Assembly: GCA_949752735.1 (NCBI GenBank)
Contig: OX457039.1
Coordinates: 47,307,718-47,371,717 of the forward strand
Reading direction: 5' to 3'
DNA: 64,000 nucleotides
Origin: Lumbricus terrestris
Taxonomy: Eukaryota; Annelida; Clitellata; Crassiclitellata; Lumbricidae
The position numbers and the translations under genes were made by a program. Positions within the stretch are counted from its first letter, which is position 1. Each line of letters opens with the position of its first letter. This document shows, in pieces, positions 1-10,377 of the stretch. The notes below the pieces were generated by a model. That model searched no databases, was not told the DNA's origin, and saw only the letters and a program-made list of their open reading frames with translations.

Positions 1-117
1 ACAATGCATTTACTAACGTACGATGCAAGAACCAAGGGGAATTCTATTCCGAAACTCTTATTTCTATGTGAAATTTAGAATAGGTTAATAGGTCACGACG
101 ACGATCTTAATCTAATC

Positions 118-121
118 ATGG

Positions 122-170
<49 letters not shown>

Positions 171-243
171 GATGATGACGACGACGACGACGATGACGAT
201 GATGATGATGACGACGACGACGACGATGATGATGATGATGATG
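118..243. repeat. (ATG)n trinucleotide microsatellite
   Basis: About 126 bp of ATG repeats interrupted by short ACG blocks. The poly-serine reading frame through it on the minus strand is a product of the repeat, not a gene. ATG/GAT runs also end two LINE fragments nearby (1745-1759 and 2693-2712), so this array could have grown from a LINE tail, but no LINE sequence is visible beside it. Confidence 0.95.
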
Positions 244-1151
244 TGGAAGGTGCTTTAGTCAGTTGATTCGGTTGTTGTCGGCTTGCTCGGGATCGAGTAA
301 ACACCCTCCCATTCCCCACCCCATCAAAATCCTGGCTATACGGTCTTGAGCAGAAGTCGATTTATGGGAATGCATATTTACACAATAATCACAATGGACT
401 GAGTAATAGTTATAGCTCTGAGAACAATACATTTGAGGCATGCAGGCCAGGAATTAACCGGAATCACGTGTGTTATTTTAGGATTGCTGTAAAACGACAA
501 GATGTTTTAGCAGAAGCAGGACTGAGGTGCTGATAAAGTCTGTAAAAGAATTCTTGTTAAGTCTGCTTAGCCTAAGCCACCCAGGAGTTCATTGGAAAGC
601 CTTCAGGAAATAGTCTTTCATACGCAATAATATTAGAGAAATTAACCGGCGCAAGTAGATCAGAATATCTAATTCTCGCCTCATATCAAGAAGCAGCTTT
701 TTCATACCCATTAGGCCTAGATGATTAGATAGCGGTGTAACAGCGTCATCGTGAGGTTCCTAAAAGGCGATAGTTAGGCTATATAAGTGTCCAAATGCTC
801 TTATGCCTTCATGCACAGTCATTGCACACGTGACCATAACCACGCTGTTTTTAAACCCAAGAGAAAGCATGCAGTTCAGCAGATGTAATATTTAAAAAAT
901 ACGATGTTGACTGGCAAGCATGCAGAGTTCTTAAAGGACCTATATCTCGCTAACAAGGTTCATCCAGACTCACCCTATGGAACAAACATAGTTACACACT
1001 ACACAACCTACAAATCCTACATTCATATCTACACGCATAGCATATACAATTATACATAATTACATGTATACATACAACACGTAATTATGCCAACTCGAAT
1101 GCGTTTGGCAAGGATTCCTTGTTAAACTGGAAAGCATACAAAGGGTTCCAT
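244..1151. other. unassigned AT-rich stretch
   Basis: No convincing coding frame, RNA gene or transposon terminus was seen. It contains ordinary AT-rich sequence with a weak CATACA-rich part near 1030-1080. Confidence 0.5.
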
Positions 1152-1233
1152 GACAAAATGTCGCCGACATTTTGTCGGCGACATTTTGTCCGCGACATTT
1201 TGTCGGCGACATTTTGTCGTGCGACATTTTGTC
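1152..1233. repeat. GACATTTTGTC palindromic mini-array
   Basis: Six copies of the near-palindrome GACATTTTGTC lie at 1152, 1166, 1180, 1194, 1208 and 1223, spaced 14 bp (the last 15 bp) by CGGC/CGCG-type linkers. The first copy has the reverse-complement core (GACAAAATGTC). Arrays of this type can be sub-terminal repeats of DNA transposons, but no partner terminus was found in the window. Confidence 0.85.
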
Positions 1234-1744
1234 AGACCACCCATACAAAGCACTCCATCGTAACTAAAGTCTGAAATTGGTGCATCAACGGAAATTAACG
1301 GATATGCGGTCAGAACGACAGACACAGAAAGCTGTTGTAAGAGACACACATTATGTAGATAGAAAGCGAGAACGTAGTCGGTGCACACATTATAGAAGCA
1401 GCTTATTCTGCAATTCGCATGAAGATCTACGTCCGTGAATCGCAGCTGCATGCAATCCCTGCTGCTGAAGCTGCTGCTGCTGAGGATGAAGCCTCAGAGA
1501 CGCTGGATGGTTGGGAGAACGTCACTTAAATCAGATTTATCGCTGCAGGTCTATTTCGACAAGGGCCGGAAGAACGAATAATAGGCTCGTTCGAATAGCA
1601 TGGTTTCTAGATCTATTTTCTTGCTCTTCTCTATTATACCATGCTATGTTATGCTGTATACGCCACTAGTTATAATTATATCGTACAATCTACCACAGGA
1701 ATATTGCTGCACGAAAGCCTTTTGTGTCATTCGCTTACTCTAAG
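1234..1744. other. unassigned stretch
   Basis: No supported feature. A short CTGCTG-rich patch lies at 1460-1482. Confidence 0.5.
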
Positions 1745-2112
1745 TCATCATCATCATCATTGCTCTCCTCCGTCCGGCCGCGCCGACGATGAGGCTTTTA
1801 CATGGCGTCTCCACGCTGCTTTATCCTTGATGGTATCCATGGCATTCCTCATATCCATGTGCCTTTCCTCTAGATCTTCTCTTATGTTGTCGATCCATGT
1901 TTATCTTTGACGTCCTCTACTTCTCTGTCCCTCCACATTGCCGTGTAGAGCCGCAGCTGGCAGTCTTCTGTCGTCCATTCTTGATACATGTCCAAACCAC
2001 GTGAGTCTTCTCTTCTTGATTTTGTCCACTATTGTTTCCTCCGCTCCCAGTTCTTCTCTGGTCTTCTCATTTCTGATCCTTTCCCTTCTACTTCTGCCCA
2101 GTATTCCCCCAC
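1745..2112 (-). mobile_element. RTE-like LINE fragment, C-terminal end of the reverse-transcriptase ORF
   Basis: Read on the minus strand, 2112 down to 1757 encodes the typical C-terminal tail of a non-LTR retrotransposon polyprotein. It runs RIRNEKTREELGAEETI, then KIKKRRLTWFGHVSRMDD, then WIDNIREDLEERHMDMRN, then DKAAWRRHVKASS, ending in PDGGEQ and a stop. A TAA interrupts the frame just before TWIDNI, where related elements usually have a basic residue, so the copy is dead. A (TGA)n tail at 1745-1759 directly follows the stop, as expected for a LINE 3' end. Family assignment to the RTE type rests on the GHVSRM...RGR...W.D...DL...WR motif order. The 5' part is missing, the usual 5' truncation. 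Confidence 0.75.
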
Positions 2113-2692
2113 AGTCAGCTCATTTCGGCCACTAGTAGTCTCCTTTCGTCCTCTAAGTGGCGCTATAGAAATATGAAGCTTAGGAACAGAGACTTGTGCT
2201 GCGTCGGTCAATCATCGGATTCGTCAGACATTTTGGGTCTTGGGGATTAGACGTTGAATTAATAATGACTTGAACATTTGCATTGAATGTAGGCTAGTAA
2301 GGACGTTCGGTTGTGGGATTAGTACAACCATCTGTTTTACGGTTCATTGGAACAGTCTCATTAGAATTATTGCTTACATAATTATAATAAGCTGCTTATG
2401 ATCTTTTCCGTTTTGCTGTGGAGTTCGTCCGAATCGATCCTCTGCAGATGTGGGAAGTCAGGCGCTTCCTACAGGGATTCGAAGAATGGAGGACATGCGT
2501 TCATTCAGACCTATAACTCTTAGACTGATATCGACCTCTTGTAAAGTCTGTATACTCATCAAAGAATGCCAAAGCTAGATTGGGATCAGATCAAACATCA
2601 TTCTTATAGAGCTGTTGTTCCAGAGAGATATCTTAATCGCATCAAGAATAAGCAGACAACTGTGACCTATTCTAAGCTGTTCCCCAAGACGG
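2113..2692. other. unassigned stretch
   Basis: No supported feature. The part adjoining 2112 may be more decayed LINE sequence; a short match to a SINE-like end (GTGGCGCTATAGAAAT) lies at 2158-2173. Confidence 0.4.
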
Positions 2693-2855
2693 CATCATCA
2701 TCATCATCATCAGGAACCATGAGCTCAGCGCCCGTAGGTGTCCACTGCCATCTTCATCAAGCTCCTCCATCGACCTCTGTCCATCGCCGCGTGACTCAGC
2801 TCTTGGAGTGATGCTCTCCCCCACCTGGTGATGTCGTCCAGCCACTCCCTATGCG
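2693..2855 (-). mobile_element. LINE 3' end (RTE-like), minus strand, with (GAT)n tail
   Basis: The minus strand has a clean frame reading EWLDDITRWGRASLQELS, then HAAMDRGRWRSLMKMAVD and TYGR before a stop near 2722. This is the W-DDI...Q-LS..AMDR-RWR ending common in non-LTR retrotransposon ORF2 proteins. A (TGA)n run at 2693-2712 forms the 3' tail. It is a second LINE end in the same orientation as 1745-2112, with a different C-terminal sequence, so a different subfamily. Confidence 0.7.
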
Positions 2856-3429
2856 GTAAGACGGCATGCATAGCCTATATGCCGACAAGTGTATTATATT
2901 TGGTTAGACAAAGCCTTACATCAAGGACTCCAGAACAGTTTACATAATCCTACATCTGGCATAATTATGTAAACATTAGGCTATACAGCCATGCACATAT
3001 ACTACATGTATGTATGCATCGATGTTTATGCATAATCGATGGTAGGCCTATACAGATCTATAGACTATATGCCGTAAAATGGGGTAACATTGGCACTGCG
3101 GGGTAACTTTGGCGCAGTGAACCAGGCTATGTATTGTATACACAGAGAACCGTGTTAATACGCGTATATGACAAAAAAACTTGGAGTCATCGCTTCGTAC
3201 CACCCATGCAACCCAGAACTTGACGAGAGCTGAACCACATGTTGAAACGACTGATGACGCAGTTTTTTGCTACCAGGGTAACACATTTTGTAGTTTCGGA
3301 CGATACAAGCTCGAACTGCTATAAAATCGGTATCCTTGGAAGGATTTCTGATTTGTAAAAAGATTTGGACTTGGCACATATGCGCAATACGTTTTAAAAA
3401 CGTTTTAGGATGCCAACGTTACCCAGGAT

Positions 3430-5005
3430 CAGTGGCGGCGCTACGCCAGGGCATGGCAGGGCATTTGCCCTGCCAAAAAAGCCTTTGCCCTGGTCGTTGC
3501 CCTGGTCGTTGCCCTGCCAGAAATGTTACTATGCCAGAATTTGTTTGGGCATATTGTTTCTTACTGTTCACGCCCGTCCGTCCGCTCTCTGGCAGGGCAA
3601 AAGTTCTGGCAGGGCAAAAGTTCTGGGAGAGAAAGCTCTGGCAGTGCAAAAATTTGGCAGGGCAAAATACTGACAGGGCAACATTTTGACAGGGAAAAAG
3701 TTCTGGCAGGCAAAAATTCTGACTGGGCAAAAATTCTGGTAGGGCAAAAGTTCTGGAAGGGAACAATTCTGTACTGTTTATACCGTACCCAACATTGCGT
3801 TTACAACTGCATAATAGCCTATAACAGCATAGGCCCAACTGTCGCTTTATTGTTTTTCAAATGAAGCGTAAGCATTTGCTTCAAAACAATAGACCTATAT
3901 ACCTGACTCAGTAACTTTATTGCTGAACCTTTTGCTTTCGAAACGCTACTCGAAAGAGGATTTGCGGTGCTTCACTAATTAAGTCAGTGAGATTAGTCTA
4001 CACTCTACAGTGTAGGACATAAAAAAGATCCCTATGTTTCTTACCAATGCTTTGGCCAAAATTAGGAGTTTTTAATTGACATTTTTAGGCTTAAGGCCAT
4101 TCATACTTACACATTATGTCCAGATTTTATTAAAATATTTTAAACAGAACAAAAGTTGTATCACTTTTAGCGAGCTGCCGCCTACTGTTTTTTTTACGAT
4201 TCAGAAACATGACCCAGTAAAAAGTAACAAAAACGATTTTATTAGGCCTAAGTAACATCTCAAATCATTGGTGTAAAAAACATGTTATTGACAGAAAAAG
4301 CAATATTATTATTATTTAGGAAAACAGGTAGGCCTGCCAGCATAGCTGCACGTCGCTGTAGTATCATTTAGCAAAATGACTGTCGGTTGGTAAATCATAA
4401 AAGAATTTTTCAGTTTAATAATTTTGTTATTAAAATAATCAAATCGAAAATTCTATCAAATTAAACACCCAATGTGTCAATGGCAGACAAAATTTGTATT
4501 GATACACTTCATGAGCAAGGTCCTGGAGATAAAGCTATAATCGCCGCTTGCTCTGATAATCAGTGACGGTCTCACTAAAAATGATGTAGGCCCTAACTTT
4601 TGTTCTGTTTGAATATTGTGGTGAAATCTGGCCACTGTGCGTAAATATGAATTGTCTTTAGGCCTGTAAAATTTGATATATTTTTAAAAAAGCTTCTGGC
4701 CAAGATATTTGACAAAGACCTTAGGGAGGGCCATTTATGGCCCACCTGTATAAGATTTATAAGATTTGCTTTCCAAATGTCAAAAAGTGTTCAGTTTTAT
4801 GGCTTCGCCCATCTGATCCTCTGATCAGCCGACCCTAATAGTGTAAGATGTATGATTTATGGCAAGCACGGTAGCGCGAAAATTATGGGCCTGTCATCCT
4901 ATGTAAGCCCGTATTACGGAGTACTCGACTCGTCCTCTGCCCTGGTCACTTGTACGACTGCCCTGGCTATGCCCTGGCTACAAAAAGTGGCTGGCGCCGC
5001 CACTG
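3430..5005 (+). mobile_element. hAT-type element, copy A (CAGTGGCGGCGC ends)
   Basis: It starts CAGTGGCGGCGCTACG and ends GGCGCCGCCACTG. An 8-bp target duplication CCCAGGAT flanks it perfectly (3422-3429 and 5006-5013), which is diagnostic of hAT transposition. The subterminal part is filled with CAGGGCAAAAGTTCTGG-like repeats (3440-3770), reminiscent of transposase-binding arrays. The element interrupts the TIR transposon at 3072-5263 and carries a mariner-like insertion at 4008-4748. No intact transposase ORF is present. Copy B lies inverted at 39162-41294. Confidence 0.92.
4008..4748. mobile_element. Tc1/mariner-like long-TIR element inside hAT copy A
   Basis: TA dinucleotides flank ends related to CAGGGTGTACCATAAAA (left CAGTGTAGGACATAAAA; right ending GGCCCACCTG). 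The arms are long inverted repeats, both carrying the block AACAGAACAAAAGTT and a CACTTTTAG.GAG motif. The TA duplication suggests Tc1/mariner, but no transposase is visible. The middle is shorter than in the sibling insertion at 39408-40620. Confidence 0.7.
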
Positions 5006-5263
5006 CCCAGGATGGGTCTAAAATTGGTCTAACGTTGAAATAATACATGGTGCCAAAGTTGCCCCAAACCCGGGGTACCTTTGCCCTTTTTTCAAATATT
5101 TTTAAAGTATAGAAATAATTTTTTCTAAATTTTCAAATTTTAAAGGGTCGTAGGTACCATCCATAATGCTCATAGTTTAAAAAATCAAGTCTTTTGCTCA
5201 ACTCGTTTAGGTGTTATAACACAAAAACCCTCCAAAATATGCCAATGTTACCCCATTTTACGG

Positions 5264-6372
5264 TGCATCGTTAATTGTTGTAATTCTTGATCAGTTTTTT
5301 ACTATTGGTCATTTCTACTCGGTCATATATATTATATAAAATATACATACATTATATATATATATATATTGCCCATGCATGATGTCCATGGCCTATCGTT
5401 TAAACTTTAAAATGATCATTCACATAATCATACATACTCCGTTTCAAGGTTGTCTCGTCTATGCGAATCATCATCGCTCATTTTATTTTGGTAAATAATT
5501 CGTGTGCATCGTTTTCAATCGTCTTAGGCTATAGGCTACTCCAGGCATTTTCTCTCGAAACACCTACATGCATAGCGACGCGCAGGACAGTTGGCGGATT
5601 GAGTTCCATTTAAGAAGGACAGGACAAGAACTGAATTGAACAATTATTCGGATCGGATATATTCAGCGAGAAAAAGACTTTCATTCAGCATAAAGTGATG
5701 GCCAGAAGAGATTGGCTCTCCGAACGAATCGTAGACTAGATCTATATATTTGCAATTGCAAATTAACAAAGTGCTAGTTCAAGAGAAGCTCACGACGTGG
5801 CTAGGCTTGTAAATCCGCTGTTTGCGATGAGTCGCTTTGATCAGTGTCGCTCAGTAGACTATAGCAGAATCCTCTGAAGTATACAATGGCATCGGAAGCA
5901 GGGCTGGCAGTGTTGAATGTGTTCCACGAGTGTATTAAGAAAAGAAAAAACGCCCGATTGAACGCCGTCAGCTCAATCAAAGTGCTTCCCGCTACAACCG
6001 ATATCATTGAAAAGATAGGAATATATATATATATATATATAACTCGTGCTTGTTCCTCATGTGTCGTTCGTTCCTATATAATACCCTGATGCTCGTCGGT
6101 CGGATGGTTCGTCTGTCGGTCGTGAAAAAGACTGGAAAGAACAAAGACTCTGCGGCTTATGATCTGTCAAACTCTCCTGATGATGATTATTCTACCGACT
6201 ATATGAACCATTGCTAAATCCAGACGTCGATTGTTATAACACGGTGTATTCACTCATTCAAGAATTTCTATAGCGCCTATTCAAGGGTCCTGCTCACGAG
6301 CGCACCCAATTCTAGCAAGGCAAAAAACACAGTTTGGAGTTGAATAAAAATCGCTTTAGTACGAGCTCCAGG
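5264..6372. other. unassigned AT-rich stretch with TA microsatellites
   Basis: Short (TA)n runs lie at 5352-5370 and 6020-6041. Otherwise no supported gene or transposon. Confidence 0.5.
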
Positions 6373-6505
6373 CAGTGGCGTATGCAAGGGGGGCTTCGGG
6401 GGTTAAACCCCCCATTGGCTCCGGGAAAAGGTTTTTTAGGTTATTTTTCCATTTAAGTAAGAAAAAATAGCAAAAACCCATCAAAAATTCCTGGCTACGC
6501 CACTG
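6373..6505. mobile_element. hAT MITE (CAGTGGCGTATGC... / ...GGCTACGCCACTG)
   Basis: A 133-bp element with terminal repeats CAGTGGCGTATGC and GGCTACGCCACTG. Its flanks GCTCCAGG (6365-6372) and GTTCCAGG (6506-6513) match at 7 of 8 positions, as expected for an aged hAT target duplication. Non-coding. Confidence 0.85.
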
Positions 6506-6790
6506 GTTCCAGGAAGCATACGTAGCACTAGCCTAGCTCATGTGCCCACGTGATATTATGTAACACGATATAATATTGCATAACATTTCCACATGATAAA
6601 TAACGTGGAATGTTACATGTTATTATATGACGCGATGTCATATTATTGAATCGAATTTCTACAGGATCTACTACGTGAATATTTACATTAGATCTATATT
6701 AAATAACACGATACATTACGCGATACTTTGCGTAGCATTTTTTTAAAATGGTATCAATATCAGTAGGCCTATTCTTTATTGACCACCACC

Positions 6791-7046
6791 CAAGGCCGTA
6801 GCCAGGATTTGATTTGGGGGGGGGTGTTTCTTCAGTTTCCCGTAAAAAAACTGACCTTTTTTTAGTCATCCGCCGAAATCTTCCCAAAATGTCACCAATC
6901 AATTCTATTTTTTTACATTTTCCATTTTCATGGTTTTATTTCATGGCGTTTACATCATGTGCTCGTAAATGCATTCTATTATTTTTTTATGTTTTCCATT
7001 TCGGGGGTGTTTAAACACCCAAAACACCCCCCTAGCTACGGCCTTG
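6791..7046. mobile_element. hAT MITE, CAAGGCCGTAGC family, copy 1
   Basis: A 256-bp element with ends CAAGGCCGTAGCCAGG and CTAGCTACGGCCTTG and a perfect 8-bp target duplication CCACCACC. It contains the internal motif GACCTTTTTTTAGTCATCC found in several other MITEs here. Sibling copies lie at 48943-49273 and 52706-52966. Confidence 0.93.
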
Positions 7047-7662
7047 CCACCACCACAAAGTTATATTGCATGACATAGGTCTATTATGTAAACTTAGTCA
7101 GACTTTCAAAAATTATGTCCATCTAAGACGTTTTAGTTCTAATGCTCAAACCAAACTGACAAAACCACTTTTATAGGAAGATATCTTGTGGGTGTAGGCG
7201 AAAAACCAAATCCCGATCAGTGATTAATATCATCGCATTTAATGAAAACATTGTCCCACACCCAGGTTTCAGTTCCGTGGAGTTTGATTCACCCATGCAA
7301 ATGATGACCATCAGTTTCATGTTGATCACGAAACTCATGACGAAATTGACACAAATCCCAGTTCTTTAACCATAGCCATAACCATAACTACGCATTTTAT
7401 TGAAATCAAAAGTGAAACAGTTAAACAGATGTAATACTTTAAAAATACATAGCCACAAAATAACAATGTCTTAATCTTAATTAATACGGAAATCCAGAGG
7501 TGGTGGTAATATGTAATCACTAGTGAGAGATACTTATATGTTATACGTATACGGGTGTTGATCAGTAAGTACATGTAACGAGACACACAGCCAAGGAAAT
7601 GCTTTTCATGTAGCCTAAGCTTAACTATTTTTCTGTCGAATAGTTAACTTGTTTAAAACAAC
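7047..7662. other. unassigned AT-rich stretch
   Basis: No supported feature. Confidence 0.5.
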
Positions 7663-7893
7663 GTTTGTTTGTTTGTATGCGCACTTGTTATAGCGCCTCT
7701 TCCAGCCCTCAACCGCTACTCAGAGGCGCTCCCGACTACAACGCGGACACTGCATCGGAGTTTCACACCGGAGCGCTGAGCAATTGCGAGTGAAGGACTT
7801 GCCCACGGTCCCAACGCGGCGACATGAGGTGGATTCGAGCCTCGAACCTTCCGGCTTCAAGGCAACGACGCCACCACTACACCACCGAGCCCC
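7663..7893 (-). mobile_element. tRNA-derived SINE with L2-type 3' tail, copy 1
   Basis: On the minus strand the element opens with a tRNA-like head. A-box-like TGGTGTAGTGG and B-box-like GGTTCGAGGCTCGAATCC are about 35 bp apart. It then runs through a unique body and ends in a segment complementary to the L2 3' hairpin (GGGAGCGCCTCTGAGTAGC...GAGGCGCTATAACAAG), followed by a (AAAC)n tail at 7663-7676. The head lacks the features of a functional tRNA, so it is a SINE. The copy at 24070-24300 is very similar. Confidence 0.88.
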
Positions 7894-8289
7894 ATGTACA
7901 AAATACATTGATGAGTGGCGTCATTATGTGTGTCAGATAACGCGTCGTTTGTCGTCTGCTACATAAACTGAAAACAATGGATGAAAACTAAATATATTCA
8001 ATTATTCATCATGTCACTGACACAGCATGCTATTTTAAATAATGGGGAAGTTTTAGTCGATGATGCCCATTTTCAGTTCACGATTTACAGATGTACTTCT
8101 GAATTCCTGTGGGGCAGACAGTCCACTAAGGGCGAACCCTTGTTGACTGATGTAATAATGATAGAGATATCTGCCCAGTATATGATATTGGAAAATCAGC
8201 GACTAATTATGTCTCTCAGTGGCTGGAGTTCATATATCATATGGCACAACTCACCATATTAAATTTTGACAAGACCTTTCCGCGTTCGA

Positions 8290-8958
8290 CTTTTAGCGGA
8301 GAATTTTATGAAAATCGACTCAACAAATTATCAAAAAGTAGAGACTTGTCAGAGTTGTTAATTACATCCCACTGACTAAAATGTCAAAATTTCCCATAAT
8401 CCGAGCTGTGTTCGAGCCGCCATCTTGAAAAATGGCGGCCTAAATTCAATGTTTCAACAATAACTCCAGAACCGTCACAGTTTAAAAGAAATATAAAAGC
8501 TTTGGTATATAACATTTGTTTCTAGGATCAAAAATAAAAATGTTAGGGCCATGGTTAGGTTGATCTCAAATCATCATTCGCAGCACCGTGCTCTCATATA
8601 TTCTTCCCGCTAAAAAACTTCATATGTCGCATTGACATACATAATGACGACTCCTTTTGCATATGTAACATTTTCATTTTTAATCCTAGAAACAAATGTT
8701 ATACATCAAACTTGATTGTCTTTAAATGAGGATCATTTTACCATTTTATATTTCTTAGTAGCTGTGACAGTTCTTGAGTTATTACCGAAAAACAGAATAT
8801 AGGCCTCCTTTTTTCCAAGATGGTGGCTCGAGTACAGCTCGGATTTAGGGGTCTTTTGTCATTTTAGCTAGTGGGGTGTAATTAACAACTCTGACAAGTC
8901 TCTACTTTGTGACAATTTGTTGAATCGATTGATTTTTTCAGCTAAAATTCTTCTACTA
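8290..8958. mobile_element. foldback (long-TIR) element of about 670 bp
   Basis: Two imperfect inverted arms of roughly 270 bp face each other. The shared block GAGACTTGTCAGAGTTG followed by TTAATTACA appears at about 8340 and as its complement at about 8880-8905. ATAACATTTGTTTCTAGGAT appears at about 8508 and complemented near 8690. No ORF of note. Exact ends are uncertain because the outer arms have diverged; no clear target duplication was found. Confidence 0.8.
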
Positions 8959-9550
8959 TTTGAAGATCCACTGTGTGGACATACTCTGAAAGCGATGAAG
9001 ATGTCATTCAGACCATACATGTAAATGGATTGAACTGCAGCTCGATTGAATGCTCTTCGTGGACGGTGTAGAAAGGCACTTAGCCTAAACATATCTTGCA
9101 AAATGTGTTGGAATTGTTGAACACTATACGTTGAGAAACAGTAAATTGATGTTCAATGAAGAATTTGAATTCGTGTCCTTGTATTCCATATCTCTTATAT
9201 GACAGGTATTGATCGGTCCACATATGATTTATATTGCCCATTGGCCTACTATAGTATACAACTCACAATATGCTCTCAGCATCAGATAGAAATTTAATAT
9301 GAATCAGACGGGCCCAGCTGTCAACTGACAGCATGATTCAATGTGCAATTAAATAAATTATTTTTTATTAAACGTACCTATACCTATTCATAGCTGGCAT
9401 AATTTTATGATGTCGAGATTATGAGAAGCCAAATTTCTCATTTAATTTTAGGCACATTAGTGACTGTAACTTAGCCTATCATTGAACTGCTTAAAAGTTG
9501 AACACACAGATCAGTTGAAAATGTTGAGACTTTGTTTCTAGCTGCAAATA
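8959..9550. other. unassigned AT-rich stretch
   Basis: No supported feature. Confidence 0.5.
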
Positions 9551-9554
9551 ATTT

Positions 9555-9645
9555 TGCATGCATTGTATTGCATGTATTGTATTGATGTGTTGTATTGCAT
9601 GTATTGTATTGATGTGTTGTATTGCATGTATTGTATTGCATGTGC
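9555..9645. repeat. minisatellite built from TGCATGTATTGTATTGATG units
   Basis: Several tandem blocks mixing TGTATTGCA and TGTATTGATG words, about 25 bp per higher-order unit. The reading frame through it is a repeat product. Confidence 0.8.
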
Positions 9646-10275
9646 TTTATAATTGCTGTCTATCTCTTGTTTTCTTTTGCAACCTAATAAAATGTGATAA
9701 ATGTCGTTTCATATCCTTTGGGACCTCTAATTTCCTGTTTCAGAACCATATCAACATTCGCCTAGAACTCCTTTCTATTTTCTTTCACATTTAATCAACA
9801 TAACAGCATGCAGATATAAAAATGGGTATTGTAACTTGCCATGCCAGTAGGGCCTACTAGGTCTATTTCGAAGCGCTACAAGGAGTACATGCTTTACCTT
9901 GCTATTGTGCATGCGGTCGTGTATATGAAAAAGTGAAGCGACCGAAAACTAATAACAAATGTGATTACTTAGCCTTTATAGCCTACATAATTACTGGTGG
10001 CACGAGCAATTTGTCCCAACAAACCTTGGCGAATTAACCAATAACGTGAATATGGAACAGCATGGCGGACGCTGTTTTATACAGCCAACAAAAAGACAAG
10101 CGCATCGCATAAACAATCCAAGATGTCCGTTCGTTGTTATTGCCCGTGCATTATGGAGATTTAATGGCGCAATATCATGAGGAGGACAGAGGCAGACTTA
10201 TCTCGCTACATATCAGACGAACACAGATGTTCGGCCGTTCTGTGCACACGCCGATGGTCATATGTCCGTTGCCGA
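9646..10275. other. unassigned stretch
   Basis: No supported feature up to the GACA/CATA repeats that flank the Helitron. Confidence 0.5.
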
Positions 10276-10377
10276 ACAGACAGACAGACAGACAGGCAGA
10301 CAAGACAGACAGACATGCACACATACATGCATACATACATACATACATACATATATAATATATACATACATGATACA
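10276..10377. repeat. (GACA)n then (CATA)n microsatellite
   Basis: CAGACAGACAGA words to about 10316, then CATACATACATA words to about 10350, then TA-rich sequence directly abutting the Helitron 5' end. Similar GACA/CATA repeats resume at 11815, beyond the Helitron. Confidence 0.9.

Larger units (their letters stand above)
3072..5263. mobile_element. TIR DNA transposon (CCGTAAAATGGGGTAAC ends), host of nested insertions
   Basis: The ends are inverted repeats: CCGTAAAATGGGGTAACATT at 3072 and its complement ending at 5263. A second imperfect layer follows inside each end (GGGGTAACTTTGGC near 3100; GCCAAAGTTGCCCC near 5053). The host element itself is only about 0.6 kb once the hAT at 3430-5005 is removed. 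The target duplication is unclear; only TG is shared at both flanks. No transposase was seen, so it is non-autonomous and its superfamily is not assigned. Confidence 0.8.

Noticed and set aside
3419..3864. Overlapping ORFs on both strands with ALPEFLPSQNF-like repeats
   Set aside because: They translate the CAGGGC-type subterminal array of the hAT element; the same occurs in copy B at 40790-41314.
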